This document shows positions 9,031 to 18,220 of a stretch of DNA of 64,000 nt, piece by piece. Source of the stretch: Pelomicrobium methylotrophicum (GTDB lineage: Bacteria > Pseudomonadota > Gammaproteobacteria > Burkholderiales > UBA6910); NCBI RefSeq assembly GCF_008014345.1, contig NZ_VPFL01000012.1:41007-105006 (forward strand). The letters run 5' to 3'. Numbering within the stretch: position 1 is the first letter of the stretch; the number at the start of each line of letters is the position of its first letter. Under the pieces are notes generated by a model. That model was given only the letters and a program-made list of their open reading frames with translations. It had not been told where the DNA came from and did no database searches. The position numbers were made by a program, and so were the translations under genes.

Positions 9031-9359
9031 GGATTGCTCTTCTGTCGACCAGCGTTTAACGGATTGACTGGCGTGACTTTTTTGTTAGCTGATGCCCCAG
9101 GCTGCAGGCTGCAATCAATTTGCACAAGAGACCCCGCCGCTCATGTCATGAATGGTTAGCACGGCGCGCGTATCGCGCCACTTTCTTTGCCTTTCCCAAG
9201 CATGATTCCAGTCTTCCATGGTCCGGGGAACCGAAGAAGCATTCCGGGTGGGTCTGAACGACCTGTTGCAAACGGAGCGGACTGAATACCGCTTTACCTG
9301 GCCAATCCAGCCTGCTTTCACAAACTCCGCCCTTCATGGCGGTGTGGTTGACCGCCCTC
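9031..9359. other. gap inside the T4SS operon; second arm of the dispersed inverted repeat
   Basis: 329 bp between virB5 and virB6. A 68-codon minus-strand frame exists (9115-9321, starting MKAGWIGQVKRY) but it has no signal peptide or membrane segment and no clear ribosome site, so I do not call it. The sequence CTTCCATGGTCCGG followed by GAAGAAGCATTCCGG (9213-9250) is the inverted counterpart of 7164-7195. An entry-exclusion or VirB7 gene is often found at this place in related operons, and these gaps may be remnants of such genes. Confidence 0.4.
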
Positions 9360-10091
9360 TTACCTAATATCGATCGCCTTTTTGTCCTGTTCTTCCATGA
9401 TCCTTTTGATTTCTCTGCGCCTATTCTCCATGTATTCCTTCTCCGCGATTTTTTCCGCGTCCTCGGCCGCCATGCGCTGCGCAATTCCAGCCCAAAGCGC
9501 GTTCATGTCCGAGGTATTTGCCTCCACCTGGGCGAGCACCGCTGCAGTGGTTTGCGATACCTCAAGCGCGCCGCCTGCGTTCAAAATCCGTTCGTACAGC
9601 GCGTTTCGTGACGTGATGGCGTCCCTTACGCGGCGAATGACTTCGGAGCCCATTCGATAAAGCTGTTGCGCGCGGGCATCTTTCGACCCGAGCAGACTGG
9701 TCATCCTGTCGGCCCACGATTCCATGGAAAGGTCCGAGGCCGCGTAGGATGCCCTGATCTGCTCGTAGAAAGAACGCTGATCGCCAAGCGCTCCAGACAG
9801 ATCCGCGAGTTTCTCGACATAGGCCTGGTACAGGGGTGCGAGTGTGGCGTTACGAAGCACTTGATCAGCGAGAAGCCCGGCTTTGGCGGGCTCAAGATTC
9901 CGGTACATGGTCTCGAGCTGCTTGATCTCGTACAGGATCGACGTATATCGCTGCTGCTCGGCAATGACCGACTGCTGGGCCGTGATCGTGGTCTTCCCGA
10001 AATTCCACGGATCGAAGACCGTCCTGAAGGCGCCCGCCCAAGAAGGAACAAAAAGCGCCGCCGCAATCAGAAAAATTCTTATCCATCCCAT
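9360..10091 (-). CDS. virB5: VirB5/TrbJ-like T4SS minor pilin
   Basis: 243 residues with a signal peptide (WIRIFLIAAALFVPSWAGAF) and then long helical segments typical of VirB5/TrbJ: QQSVIAEQQRYTSILYEIKQ, a central LADLSGALGDQRSFYEQIRA region and a charged C-terminal helix (AEKEYMENRRREIKRIMEEQ). These proteins decorate the conjugative pilus tip. The stop is 10 bp after the end of virB4, keeping the B4-B5-B6 order. Confidence 0.85.
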   Translation of the reverse strand: MGWIRIFLIAAALFVPSWAGAFRTVFDPWNFGKTTITAQQSVIAEQQRYTSILYEIKQLETMYRNLEPAKAGLLADQVLRNATLAPLYQAYVEKLADLSGALGDQRSFYEQIRASYAASDLSMESWADRMTSLLGSKDARAQQLYRMGSEVIRRVRDAITSRNALYERILNAGGALEVSQTTAAVLAQVEANTSDMNALWAGIAQRMAAEDAEKIAEKEYMENRRREIKRIMEEQDKKAIDIR

Positions 10092-10101
10092 GGCGACCCC
10101 C

Positions 10102-12561
10102 TTAATTTTCCTGCCGCATCATGTCCAGGTACCGCTGCTGCCAGTCCGGCGCGCCGGACTTCCTGCAGCGCTCGAAAATCTCCATTGCCCGACCGTCTGA
10201 CCGAAGATACGCCAGGATTTCTCCCGGAATGGGCACGGAAAGCATCCTCGCGTGCCGGCGGTTGACCAAGTAATACTCCAGCTTCGGCGTCATGGAAGCG
10301 ATGAGCCTCACTTGCGCAAACGTCAGACCGAACTTATCCCGGTAGATATCTTCGTGCGCAGGCGCGTCGCGGTTGGCCAGAAAAATCCGGTTCGGGATGT
10401 TGTCCACGATGGAAGCGAAAATTTTCGTCTCCCGCAGCTCCGCCAGGGATTGCGTGGCCAGGATGACCGCGGCGTTCTTTTTGCGCAATGTCCTCAGCCA
10501 GTCGTCGATTCGGGCGCAAAACGTTTCGTCCGACAGCATGAACCAAGCCTCTTCGATGTAGATGAGCGCCGGACGGCGACCGTCCAGCATCATGTCCACG
10601 ACCTGGAAGGCGTATTCCATGAACGCGCGCGCCGCCGGCCCCTGTTTCAGGATGTCGCCCATTTCAATGCAGGTAAAGTCGCCCAATTCGAAGGCGTCTT
10701 CCTGGTTGTCGAACATGTCCCATTGCCCTCCCCCCCTTGTCCATGCCCGCAGCTCGGCCGCGAGCGCGCCGGACAAAAGCGCTGCAAGGTTCGAGAGGGT
10801 CCAGCGCTCCCTGGGCAGCGCGGCCAGACTCTCCAGCGCTTCCCATGCCACCTTTTCGTCCTCGGCGCTCAAGACACGCCCGCGCGCAGCGAGCAGGACG
10901 ACGAGCCAGCGCAGCAAAAACGGCCAGTGTTCGCGGCGCTCGAGCAGCCGCAGTGGATTGAGAGGCACGTTTTCGGAAACTACGTCCACGTGTGCTCCGC
11001 CCTGCATGATTGTAGGGATCATGCAGGAGCGGTTCTTGTCGAAAATGATTGTGATGGGGTTATATTTCTGGTACTGACTGATGAGGAAGTTCACGAACAC
11101 GCTTTTCCCTGCGCCGGACGGCCCGACGACGATCGTATGGGCCACGTCGCCGTTATGGAGGTTGAGGTAGTAAGGCTGCCGTGATCGCGTGGCGAAGGCG
11201 GCGAGCGCCGGTTGCGTCCGTCCGGACTGCTCGGTGAGGTGAGCATTGATGGGGTCGCCTGCATCCAGCGTGCGCAGCGGTGCGAGGTCGGACAGGCAGG
11301 CGGCGGACACGAGCTGCTTGCGCGGATTCTCGTGCCACTGACCGGGAAGAGTGGATGCCCAGGCGGAGAGGAGATTGACCCCTTCGCGCAGGGCGATGAA
11401 CCCGGCCCGGTTCACGGCCGAGATGGCGTCCTTGGCGGCCTGTTCGGTCTCCTCTTTTGACCGCCCGAAAACCACCGCAGTCAGATTTGCATAGGCGAAC
11501 ATGGCGCCTTCCGCCGTTGACGCGGCAAGCGCCGCCTGCGCATCCTCGAGCAGTTCGAGCTTTCCCTTGTCCACCCTGGCGTTCGTTTTCAGCACCGCTT
11601 CGGCGATTCTGCCCAGCAGGCTGACCTGGGTGAATTCGTAGTACCTGGCCATCGATTTGATGACGCTTCTGGCCCGTTCCTGATCCAGGAGTCTCAGCAT
11701 GACGGATACGTTCGTCTCGGCGGGAAGCGTCATGAGCCCGTCCAGTGCGCCAGGATAAGTGGCGGCTGGCCACCCGCGCACCGTGACGGCCGCCGCGTAG
11801 CGGATTCCGTCCGTTCCCTTGAACTCGAGGAGATCGCTGACGACCGAGATCCGGTCGGAGCCGGTTTGCCCGTCGAGCGAACCGCCTCTTGGCAGCCTTG
11901 GCTGGAACATGGCCGACGCCGGACTGGACAACGCATTCAGGAAACCGAAGAGGTCGACGAGATCCAGCCGCTTCAACCCGATGGGGAGGGAACCGGAGAA
12001 CTGATCGAGCGTCGCCTCCATGCGCCGCTGCGCTTGATCGAGCTGCGCCTGTTGAAAGGCAAACGCACGTCGGCGTGAAAAAGCGTCGCGCGCAGATTCC
12101 ATAAGCGCCGCCGGCCAGCTTTTCCCGCCTTCCGAGGCGTGATAGGCGACGCGGTCGAAAAACTTGTCGATCCCTTCGTCTGGAGTGTAGAGGATTGATA
12201 GGTAGTGCGCGTTTTCAAACAGATCCCCGGCTTCGAAGCGGCGCTTGTGCAGCGCCTCGATGCGTTCTGCGGCGGGTCGGGTAAAACTTCCTTCCGGATA
12301 GGCCCTCGAACGCCGGCGCACGACTGTCCACCAAAGCGTGTATCTTCCGTCGTCCAGGAGACGCAGCGCGTGATCCAGCGCCCGCGACGCGTCATCGATG
12401 ACGCCCGGATCGCTCGATTCGGCGTCCACGCCCGAAAATCGGTAGCATGCCAGCAGCGATCCGTCCTTATTGAGAACGATCCCTGGCGAGATGAAGCACA
12501 ACCATGGGAGCAGGTTCTCAAGAGGTTTTGTGCGGACCCCGGACGCCCTTTTCTTCACCAT
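10102..12561 (-). CDS. virB4: VirB4-like T4SS ATPase
   Basis: 819 residues from the ATG at 12561, which overlaps the virB3 stop; an in-frame ATG 51 bp further upstream also exists. The CagE/TrbE N-domain (residues 20-420) is followed by the ATPase domain with Walker A GPSGAGKSVFVN and Walker B ALIYIEEAWFML, then RTLRKKNAAVILATQSLAEL. VirB4 powers pilus subunit extraction and channel assembly at the inner membrane. Length is normal for the family. One of the best-supported calls in the operon. Confidence 0.95.
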   Translation of the reverse strand: MVKKRASGVRTKPLENLLPWLCFISPGIVLNKDGSLLACYRFSGVDAESSDPGVIDDASRALDHALRLLDDGRYTLWWTVVRRRSRAYPEGSFTRPAAERIEALHKRRFEAGDLFENAHYLSILYTPDEGIDKFFDRVAYHASEGGKSWPAALMESARDAFSRRRAFAFQQAQLDQAQRRMEATLDQFSGSLPIGLKRLDLVDLFGFLNALSSPASAMFQPRLPRGGSLDGQTGSDRISVVSDLLEFKGTDGIRYAAAVTVRGWPAATYPGALDGLMTLPAETNVSVMLRLLDQERARSVIKSMARYYEFTQVSLLGRIAEAVLKTNARVDKGKLELLEDAQAALAASTAEGAMFAYANLTAVVFGRSKEETEQAAKDAISAVNRAGFIALREGVNLLSAWASTLPGQWHENPRKQLVSAACLSDLAPLRTLDAGDPINAHLTEQSGRTQPALAAFATRSRQPYYLNLHNGDVAHTIVVGPSGAGKSVFVNFLISQYQKYNPITIIFDKNRSCMIPTIMQGGAHVDVVSENVPLNPLRLLERREHWPFLLRWLVVLLAARGRVLSAEDEKVAWEALESLAALPRERWTLSNLAALLSGALAAELRAWTRGGGQWDMFDNQEDAFELGDFTCIEMGDILKQGPAARAFMEYAFQVVDMMLDGRRPALIYIEEAWFMLSDETFCARIDDWLRTLRKKNAAVILATQSLAELRETKIFASIVDNIPNRIFLANRDAPAHEDIYRDKFGLTFAQVRLIASMTPKLEYYLVNRRHARMLSVPIPGEILAYLRSDGRAMEIFERCRKSGAPDWQQRYLDMMRQEN

Positions 12562-12857
12562 GGTAGTCCGCGTCCGAACCCGTGCGGACGGTCGAACCCG
12601 CCGTCCGGCCACGGCTCGTACACGTCTGCGTGCCGATTGTAAGCGACGTAAATCTCACGGAAGAAAGGATCTCGTTTTGTCAGCCACTTGAGCAGCCGGT
12701 GAATCCCCCAGGCGATCGGCAGGTACCAGAAACTCCAGAGGGCCACCGTTGTGGCTACGGCCAGCGTCCCGTTCACGATGGCAAGCCGGCGCTCGACGCC
12801 GCCCAGCGTCTGTGGCTCGGCGAGCGAGCGGAATACCATGCTTACCCGACGCTCCAT
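12555..12857 (-). CDS. virB3: VirB3/TrbD-like T4SS membrane protein
   Basis: 100 residues or 94 if it starts at the internal ATG (12839); both have a GGAG-like site about 11 bases upstream. The family pattern is seen in RSLAEPQTLGGVERRLAIVN followed by a double membrane segment (GTLAVATTVALWSFWYLPIAW) and WLTKRDPFFREIYVAY. VirB3 works with VirB4 in the inner membrane. Its stop overlaps the start of virB4. Confidence 0.88.
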   Translation of the reverse strand: MERRVSMVFRSLAEPQTLGGVERRLAIVNGTLAVATTVALWSFWYLPIAWGIHRLLKWLTKRDPFFREIYVAYNRHADVYEPWPDGGFDRPHGFGRGLPW

Positions 12858-12911
12858 GGATCAGCACTCCAGCCGCATAAGTAATGAAGGCCTTATCCGT
12901 GCGGCGATTGA

Positions 12912-13298
12912 CTAGACTGAGCTCGGACAAAGGTATTGGGTCCCGCCCATGAAGTTGACGATGTTTACCGCCAGGAGCGCAATCCCGATGCCCATGATGA
13001 CTTTCATCAGAAAATCGAACATGCTGCTTTCGGACCAGGCCATCGCGATTCCGGCGAAAGCGATGGCGCCTACGGCAAGCGCAGCAACGACAGGTCCTTT
13101 AAGGGAGTTGATGACTCTGCAGATAGGCGTTTCCCACGGCATGCCTGTCAAAGCTTGGGCGATGGCTTCCGGGCACAGAATGCCGGCCGCTGCGAGGACC
13201 AGGAAAATCACGGCCAGCGCCCCTGCGACGTAGACGGACGTTTTGCGAAGCGCGGCGTGGGCGCCTGAATCAAAGAATCCTTTCAAGGATGTAATCAT
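12912..13298 (-). CDS. virB2: VirB2/TrbC-like major conjugative pilin
   Basis: 128 residues. A first hydrophobic segment (VYVAGALAVIFLVLAAAGIL) acts as signal sequence, the mature part begins around CPEAIAQALTG, and two further helices follow (LKGPVVAALAVGAIAFAGIA and FLMKVIMGIGIALLAVNIVN), with C-terminal MGGTQYLC. This is the pilin pattern of VirB2 family proteins. The two Cys residues of the mature part could form a disulfide. The start overlaps the 3' end of virB11 by 29 bp. Confidence 0.85.
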   Translation of the reverse strand: MITSLKGFFDSGAHAALRKTSVYVAGALAVIFLVLAAAGILCPEAIAQALTGMPWETPICRVINSLKGPVVAALAVGAIAFAGIAMAWSESSMFDFLMKVIMGIGIALLAVNIVNFMGGTQYLCPSSV

Positions 13299-14244
13299 CG
13301 TCGTACCCTTTCACACGGACTACTTCGGACAGGATTCTCTTCCCCCCGGATCTCCTGAAATGCGCCACGTAATCAATGGACTGGGCGATGAGACCGTGAA
13401 TGGCGGCAATGGGCCAGCCGGCAGGCGCGCCCAGCATGACCAGAGTTGCCAGGCGGTGCAGCGCCAAATGGGCGCTGTTCGCGTGAATGGTCGCCATTCC
13501 CCCCTCGTGGCCTGTGTTGAAGGCTTGCAGGAGATCAAATGCTTCCCCGCCGCGGACCTCGCCCACCACGATTCGGTCCGGACGCATGCGCAGGCTGAGC
13601 CGCACGAGATCGCGGGTCGTGATGCCCGCCTGCTCGTTCGAGAGCAGGCGCACTCTGTTCGGAACCCTCACGTTGAGCTCGACCGTATCTTCAATCGTGA
13701 GGACCCTTTCGTTTTCGGGGATTTCGGCGATGAGCGCGTTGACGAATGTGGTCTTGCCAGAGCCTGTCGCCCCGGAAACCAGGATGGTCCGGCGGTTCGC
13801 GACCGCCCGGCGGAAAAACTCCACCGGTCCGTCGGCGGCGCTTTCCACCGTTTCGTGGTCGATTCCGGATTTCTGGAAAGCGCCGGCGGCCGCGTAGTCG
13901 TCCAGGCGCATGTCGCGGCTTACGTGCTTGCGGATGCAGAGCGCGTGGCCGTCGACCGCCGTTGGCGCAAGAACCGCGGCGACCCGCATGTCGCCGACCC
14001 TGGCGTTGATGATTGCCTGCGGCGAATTTTCGACGGCGTCCTGTCCTGTAAGCCTGGCAAGCGCCCTGATCGCGCCCCGGAGCGAGGCATCGGTCACGTT
14101 CGCCTTTTCCCGGCTCATGACGCCGTTGCGCTCGATCCAGACGTCGCCTGGGGCGTTGACCATCACTTCCGTCACGCCCGGCATTTCGGCGAGGGCGGAG
14201 ACTTGGCCGATTGAATCGAGGAAGAGGCTCGCGGCATGTTGCAT
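13270..14244 (-). CDS. virB11: VirB11-like T4SS hexameric ATPase
   Basis: 324 residues. N-domain features (MPGVTEVMVNAPGDVWIERN) precede a RecA-like core with Walker A GATGSGKTTF, Asp box LTIEDTVEL, Walker B region DRIVVGEVRGGEAFDL and His box GGMATIHANSAHLALHR. VirB11 switches the secretion machine between pilus building and DNA transfer. Here it precedes virB2, as in Trb-type operons (TrbB-C-D-E), which suggests a hybrid Trb-like order. Confidence 0.93.
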   Translation of the reverse strand: MQHAASLFLDSIGQVSALAEMPGVTEVMVNAPGDVWIERNGVMSREKANVTDASLRGAIRALARLTGQDAVENSPQAIINARVGDMRVAAVLAPTAVDGHALCIRKHVSRDMRLDDYAAAGAFQKSGIDHETVESAADGPVEFFRRAVANRRTILVSGATGSGKTTFVNALIAEIPENERVLTIEDTVELNVRVPNRVRLLSNEQAGITTRDLVRLSLRMRPDRIVVGEVRGGEAFDLLQAFNTGHEGGMATIHANSAHLALHRLATLVMLGAPAGWPIAAIHGLIAQSIDYVAHFRRSGGKRILSEVVRVKGYDDDYILERIL

Positions 14245-14294
14245 GCCGTTATTTCACCCCATTGACGTGGAGTCTTCTTGTCAAAAGACGTTTT

Positions 14295-14960
14295 TCATTG
14301 CAGCTCTTTTTGCCTGCTTTCCGGTTTCGAGAACATCCAGCCCTGCGCGTACTGAATGCCGGCGTTGATGGCGATCTGGAGATCGCGATCGTTTTCGACG
14401 CCTTCGGCCACGGCGATGGCGCCGGCGGAAAACGCAAGCCTGGCAAGCGCGCCGAGCTTCTCGGGCTGAGCGATTACGGCGCGATCGATCTTCACGATGT
14501 CTGGTTCAATCGAGAGCGCGCGCATCAGCCCATCTTCCGCATGAGCGCCGCATCCCGCATCATCGATGGCGATGCGGCAGCCAAGCGCTTTTGCTCCTTT
14601 GGAAAAGAGAGCGAGCCATTGCCTCTCATTCGCGCCGTCCGGTCCAGATTCCGTGATTTCGATGACCAGGCTGGAAGCGGATCGGCTTCTGCCAATGCGG
14701 CGAAGCATCGCCTCCCAGCTGCGCAGCGATTGACGCGCCATGTTGCAGCCGATGATTAATCCTGATTCGGACGCGAGATCCAGCGCCTCCTGAAGCATGC
14801 ATTCGTCGAGATAGGACGAGGCTCCAAGGTCAGAGATCCGGCGGATGAATTCCGCCACCGAAGGCGCCTCGGGCCTTGACAGCATTTCGTGGTACAGCAA
14901 TTCCGGCGCGCCGGGCGCAGAGGCGATCCGCACAATGGGTTCCAGTACGAAGCGAGCCAT
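14295..14960 (-). CDS. stand-alone EAL-domain protein in the T4SS operon
   Basis: 221 residues comprising an EAL phosphodiesterase fold and little else. Motifs are EML in place of EAL (LLYHEMLSR), CNMARQSL, VIEITES, AIDDAGCG (normally DDFGTG), VKIDR, AVAEGVEN and AQGWMF. The metal- and base-contacting Glu, Asn, Asp, Lys and Gln positions seem kept while loop 6 is altered, so either hydrolysis of c-di-GMP or mere binding is possible. It lies between the DUF4400 gene and virB11, so it should be co-made with the transfer machine and could link transfer to c-di-GMP. Confidence 0.75.
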   Translation of the reverse strand: MARFVLEPIVRIASAPGAPELLYHEMLSRPEAPSVAEFIRRISDLGASSYLDECMLQEALDLASESGLIIGCNMARQSLRSWEAMLRRIGRSRSASSLVIEITESGPDGANERQWLALFSKGAKALGCRIAIDDAGCGAHAEDGLMRALSIEPDIVKIDRAVIAQPEKLGALARLAFSAGAIAVAEGVENDRDLQIAINAGIQYAQGWMFSKPESRQKELQ

Positions 14961-14968
14961 TCAGAGGC

Positions 14969-15598
14969 CTATGCGCCCGTCTGGAAATTGCATGCCGCAT
15001 GCCAGGCGGCAGTACAGGCAAGCGTCGCGATGACAGGAAAAACAACCGGGTGGACCGAAACCGGCGCGAAAAGCAGCGCCAGTGAAAGACCGAAAAGCGC
15101 GATGACGGCGTGCGTTGCAAGATGAAACGCGTAAGGATTGTTGTAACCCCATCCGGCCTTGCGGATCGCTCGGACGGCGAGCCCGTCGGCGAATGAGGCC
15201 GCCATCGCCGCCGCGATCACCGGAAACCAGGTAAGCGCAAGCCTGGCGCGGTAGACGCCCTGCCACACCGATAGCCAGAATCCCTCGATCCAGCGGAAAG
15301 AGGCGGAACGGTAACCGTCCTCGAATCCAAATCCGGCGCCGCCGCTTGCCGTAAAAGCGTTCATGGTCCAGGCCACCATCCCGCTTTCGATGAAGATGTC
15401 CGAAAACGCGCGTTCGGCCTCCTTCATCAGTCTCGCGTGCGTTTCGCGGCCGAAAATGAGTTCCGCGCCAGAGATCTCCTGCCGTGACGGACCGTACCCT
15501 TGTGGACCGAATATGAGCGGAACGACAAAAAGGAGGAGAATCGGCGCGATCATCGCCCACAGGATGGTATGGCGGAAAAACCGGCTTTTTGCTGCCAT
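14969..15598 (-). CDS. DUF4400-type ICE membrane protein
   Basis: 209 residues. An N-terminal helix (HTILWAMIAPILLLFVVPLI) is followed by a periplasmic-looking region with FWLSVWQGVYRARLALTWFP and ADGLAVRAIRKAGWGYNNPY, then two to three C-terminal helices (HAVIALFGLSLALLFAPVSV). The RKAGWGYNNP segment is typical of the DUF4400 family found beside traD in integrating conjugative elements (PFL_4697 type). Role in transfer is unknown. The family name is from memory of its conserved core. Confidence 0.65.
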   Translation of the reverse strand: MAAKSRFFRHTILWAMIAPILLLFVVPLIFGPQGYGPSRQEISGAELIFGRETHARLMKEAERAFSDIFIESGMVAWTMNAFTASGGAGFGFEDGYRSASFRWIEGFWLSVWQGVYRARLALTWFPVIAAAMAASFADGLAVRAIRKAGWGYNNPYAFHLATHAVIALFGLSLALLFAPVSVHPVVFPVIATLACTAAWHAACNFQTGA

Positions 15599-15602
15599 TC
15601 AA

Positions 15603-15827
15603 TCAAAGTTTTCCGGCGAGGTCGATTAATTCCATGATCGCCGTTGCGGCAAAACCTGCCAGACCGCCCCAGAACAATAGCGGCCGTTCTGCCTTGACTT
15701 TCCGTATCGCGCTGAGGAACGCCTCCGCGAGGTCGATGTCCGGCTCCATGGCCGGCCTTCCGTCCGCGTCGTCCTTCTGGCCAGACGCCGTATTCTCGCT
15801 ATTCCCCTGCTTTGATAAGTCGTTCAT
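15603..15827 (-). CDS. small single-helix membrane protein, unknown
   Basis: 74 residues: a Gln/Asp-rich N-terminus, an amphipathic stretch (DIDLAEAFLSAIRKVKAERP) and one C-terminal membrane helix (LLFWGGLAGFAATAIMELID). It overlaps the preceding gene by 4 bp and ends 4 bp before the DUF4400 gene, so it is translated as part of the coupling-protein cluster. I do not recognise the family. Confidence 0.6.
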   Translation of the reverse strand: MNDLSKQGNSENTASGQKDDADGRPAMEPDIDLAEAFLSAIRKVKAERPLLFWGGLAGFAATAIMELIDLAGKL

Positions 15828-16345
15828 GGCTGCGCTGTTTCGATGGTCTCGTGCCGGATGAAATCACGGACCACATCCTGGAGGAGCCAGGCGGGCAGCA
15901 CTCTCGCGGCGAGCGTCAGTCTTGCCACGTGATCCGGAATTTCGTGCGCCGGCTCATCCAGGATTTCGATTTTCCTGCCCTCGTGCCTGGCCAGGAATCC
16001 TGTCAGCGATTCGACGAAAGGATCCCACCCTTCTGATCCATGATCCCAGATCGCGCATACGGTCTTCGCAACCGCGAGATGGGCGTGCGCTATCAGCCCC
16101 TCGCAATATGCGGCGTGAACATCCCTTCCAGAGGCTTCTGCGTCCCGCGCGCGCTCAACCGCTTCGCGCAGGCACTCGTCCACCAGCGGTCCGTGCTTGC
16201 CAGGGAGCAGCTCGGTGATCCATGCGCAAAAGCGGGCCGACCATATTTCGAGATACGGGTAAAGCGAAAACAGACGCCTCGCTTGGCTCCGGATTCCTGC
16301 GCGCGCAATGGCTTCGGTCAATGTTTTTCTGTTTTTTTCTTCCAT
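15824..16345 (-). CDS. hypothetical protein between traD and DUF4400
   Basis: 173 residues, mainly helical and soluble, with no signal peptide. Notable segments are LFSLYPYLEIWSARFCAWIT, AYCEGLIAHAHLAVAKTV and LPAWLLQDVVRDFIRHETIE. It sits 3 bp after traD and 4 bp over the next gene, a position often held by small TraG/coupling accessory proteins. I do not recognise it. Coding is supported by tight coupling to both neighbours. Confidence 0.6.
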   Translation of the reverse strand: MEEKNRKTLTEAIARAGIRSQARRLFSLYPYLEIWSARFCAWITELLPGKHGPLVDECLREAVERARDAEASGRDVHAAYCEGLIAHAHLAVAKTVCAIWDHGSEGWDPFVESLTGFLARHEGRKIEILDEPAHEIPDHVARLTLAARVLPAWLLQDVVRDFIRHETIETAQP

Positions 16346-16348
16346 GTC

Positions 16349-18220
16349 TCAAACTGCCTGGGGTTCATCCTTGATGAGGGGAAGTCTGCCCTTGACGATT
16401 CGGCCATCAGGCATCACGGCGAAGTATTGCAGGTTGGGCAGCCTGAGCATGATCTCTGGCGGCACAAGTTGCGTTTGCTTTTCCTGCATCGAACGGCTGA
16501 CGTTTCCCCGGAACTCCACCAATGATGCCTCCGTTTCCGTGCCAATGCTGTGCGAAATCGATACGGTTTTCGTGACTGTTTTCCCCATCATGTCCGAGAC
16601 CCATTCCGCGGTCTCGAAGTCACGCACGCGGAGGCAGATGAGCGTGTTGGTGTTGCCGAGGGTCTGCAGCGACTTCGACTTCTTGCCGAGCCTTGCCTCG
16701 AGATCCGCCAGCGTTTGCATGGCGATGAAAGCCTTGAAGCCTGCGCCGCCCGCCTTATTCAGGACCTGGATGAACTGATCGTTGACCACTTCTGCGGCCT
16801 CATCCACGAACACGTAGATGTTGTTCGCCCCAGGCGCGCCGGATGGATTGCCGAAGTTGTAGATCGCGCCGGCGACGGCGGAAAGATCTGCGAGCAGCAT
16901 GGACCCCACCGCGGAGCCGACGATCTTGTTCGACAGGGAGTCGAGCCCGACGTACAGGACCTTGCGTCCGGAGACGATGCGCTCCATGTCGTAGGTGTCT
17001 CGCGGGTCGTCGAGATCGCCGTGCGCGGGCGAGAGCATGTCTCCGATTTCGCCTGCGCACAGCATGTCCAAAAGCGGCAGGAGCGACAGGATCATTTTCC
17101 CGAAGTGCTCCTTGTCGTGCTCGAACGTGGATATGAGCCCTTCGATGGCTTCGTTGCCGAGTCCTGTCCTGGACTTCGTGTCTCTGTACAGGGAGACCAT
17201 GGCGTGGGTCCGCGACGGCGCTTTTTCGAGGTAGGGGGCGAGTTTGCCGTCCCAGTCGTGGCCGTAGATCGGGCGGAAGTGTATGTCCATGCACCGCTCG
17301 AGCAGCGGCGCCACGCCGTCGCGCACGTAAGTCCGGATGCGCTTGAGATCGGGCCGTTCGGACGCCATCAGCATGCCCTGGACCACGTGGTTGATCGTGT
17401 ACCAAGCAAACTGGGTGAACGGATCCCCGCCGGGGGACTCCGACGGAAGCAGCTGAGCGATCCTGGTCGCGATTTCGGTGGAATGATTGAAGCTCTTGAG
17501 CGGGTTGATGCGCACGCTGCGCGATGGCGACGCCGGATGAAAGTACAGGAATTCCCTGCCGCATGCGGAGGACTCTTTACGCATGCGCGCCTCGAGATCC
17601 CTGTCGCCCTTCGGATCAATGACGATGACGGGTGCCCCGGAGCGTATCGCGTGCGTGACCAGGATTTCGTACAGGCGCGTCTTTCCCGAGCGCGTCGTTC
17701 CTATGATCAGCACATGGCCGGCCATAGCCGGAATCGGCAGATAGACCGGATCTTCCGAAGGCGACAGTCCATGAATCCAGGATGCGCCGATAGCCGCCGT
17801 ATCGATCACCGTATCCTTCGGCGCGAGCATGCGCAGCAGCCATCCGGGCGCCCAGGCCGGGACCGCGGCGTCGTAGGGGTTTCGCGTCATGATCTCCGAC
17901 GCAATCTGGGTGTGCGCGGGTTTCCATTCGAACCCCCATCCAAGCCAGAACCGGCCGGAAGACAACGCTTTGGAGACCTTGGACTCGAGCTGCTTTGTCC
18001 TGACGAACTGAAGCCGCTGGACGCCCAGCGCGAGGCGCGTGCGAAGAATCCCGGCCGCCTGCCACGCACGCACGGCCCCGAACGCGGCGGCCGCGAGCGC
18101 CCATGCCCAGCGGAATGGAGCCGCGGAGACGGCAATCAGGAGGGCGCTCAACCACCACGCCGCCGCGGCCCTTGCCTCGAAGAGCGGTCGCCAGAGTGCG
18201 CCAAACCGGTTCTCAGACAT
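16349..18220 (-). CDS. traD: TraD/VirD4-type coupling ATPase (SXT-like)
   Basis: 623 residues. N-terminal membrane helices (AWWLSALLIAVSAAPFRWAW and a following segment) anchor a hexameric ATPase with Walker A GTTRSGKTRL, IVIDPKGDRDLEARM, Walker B NIYVFVDEAAEVV and sensor region FIAMQTLADLEARLG. The PKGDRDL and GNTNTLICLRVRDFETAEW motifs resemble TraD of the SXT/TOL subgroup. It recruits the relaxosome to the secretion channel. It overlaps the MobH-like gene by 8 bp, the common traI-traD arrangement. Confidence 0.92.
   Translation of the reverse strand: MSENRFGALWRPLFEARAAAAWWLSALLIAVSAAPFRWAWALAAAAFGAVRAWQAAGILRTRLALGVQRLQFVRTKQLESKVSKALSSGRFWLGWGFEWKPAHTQIASEIMTRNPYDAAVPAWAPGWLLRMLAPKDTVIDTAAIGASWIHGLSPSEDPVYLPIPAMAGHVLIIGTTRSGKTRLYEILVTHAIRSGAPVIVIDPKGDRDLEARMRKESSACGREFLYFHPASPSRSVRINPLKSFNHSTEIATRIAQLLPSESPGGDPFTQFAWYTINHVVQGMLMASERPDLKRIRTYVRDGVAPLLERCMDIHFRPIYGHDWDGKLAPYLEKAPSRTHAMVSLYRDTKSRTGLGNEAIEGLISTFEHDKEHFGKMILSLLPLLDMLCAGEIGDMLSPAHGDLDDPRDTYDMERIVSGRKVLYVGLDSLSNKIVGSAVGSMLLADLSAVAGAIYNFGNPSGAPGANNIYVFVDEAAEVVNDQFIQVLNKAGGAGFKAFIAMQTLADLEARLGKKSKSLQTLGNTNTLICLRVRDFETAEWVSDMMGKTVTKTVSISHSIGTETEASLVEFRGNVSRSMQEKQTQLVPPEIMLRLPNLQYFAVMPDGRIVKGRLPLIKDEPQAV

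Noticed and set aside
9115..9321. 68-codon frame as VirB7 or exclusion protein
   Set aside because: No signal peptide, lipobox or ribosome site.
13243..14214. 323-codon plus-strand frame opposite virB11
   Set aside because: Shadow; VirB11 Walker and His boxes lie on the minus strand.
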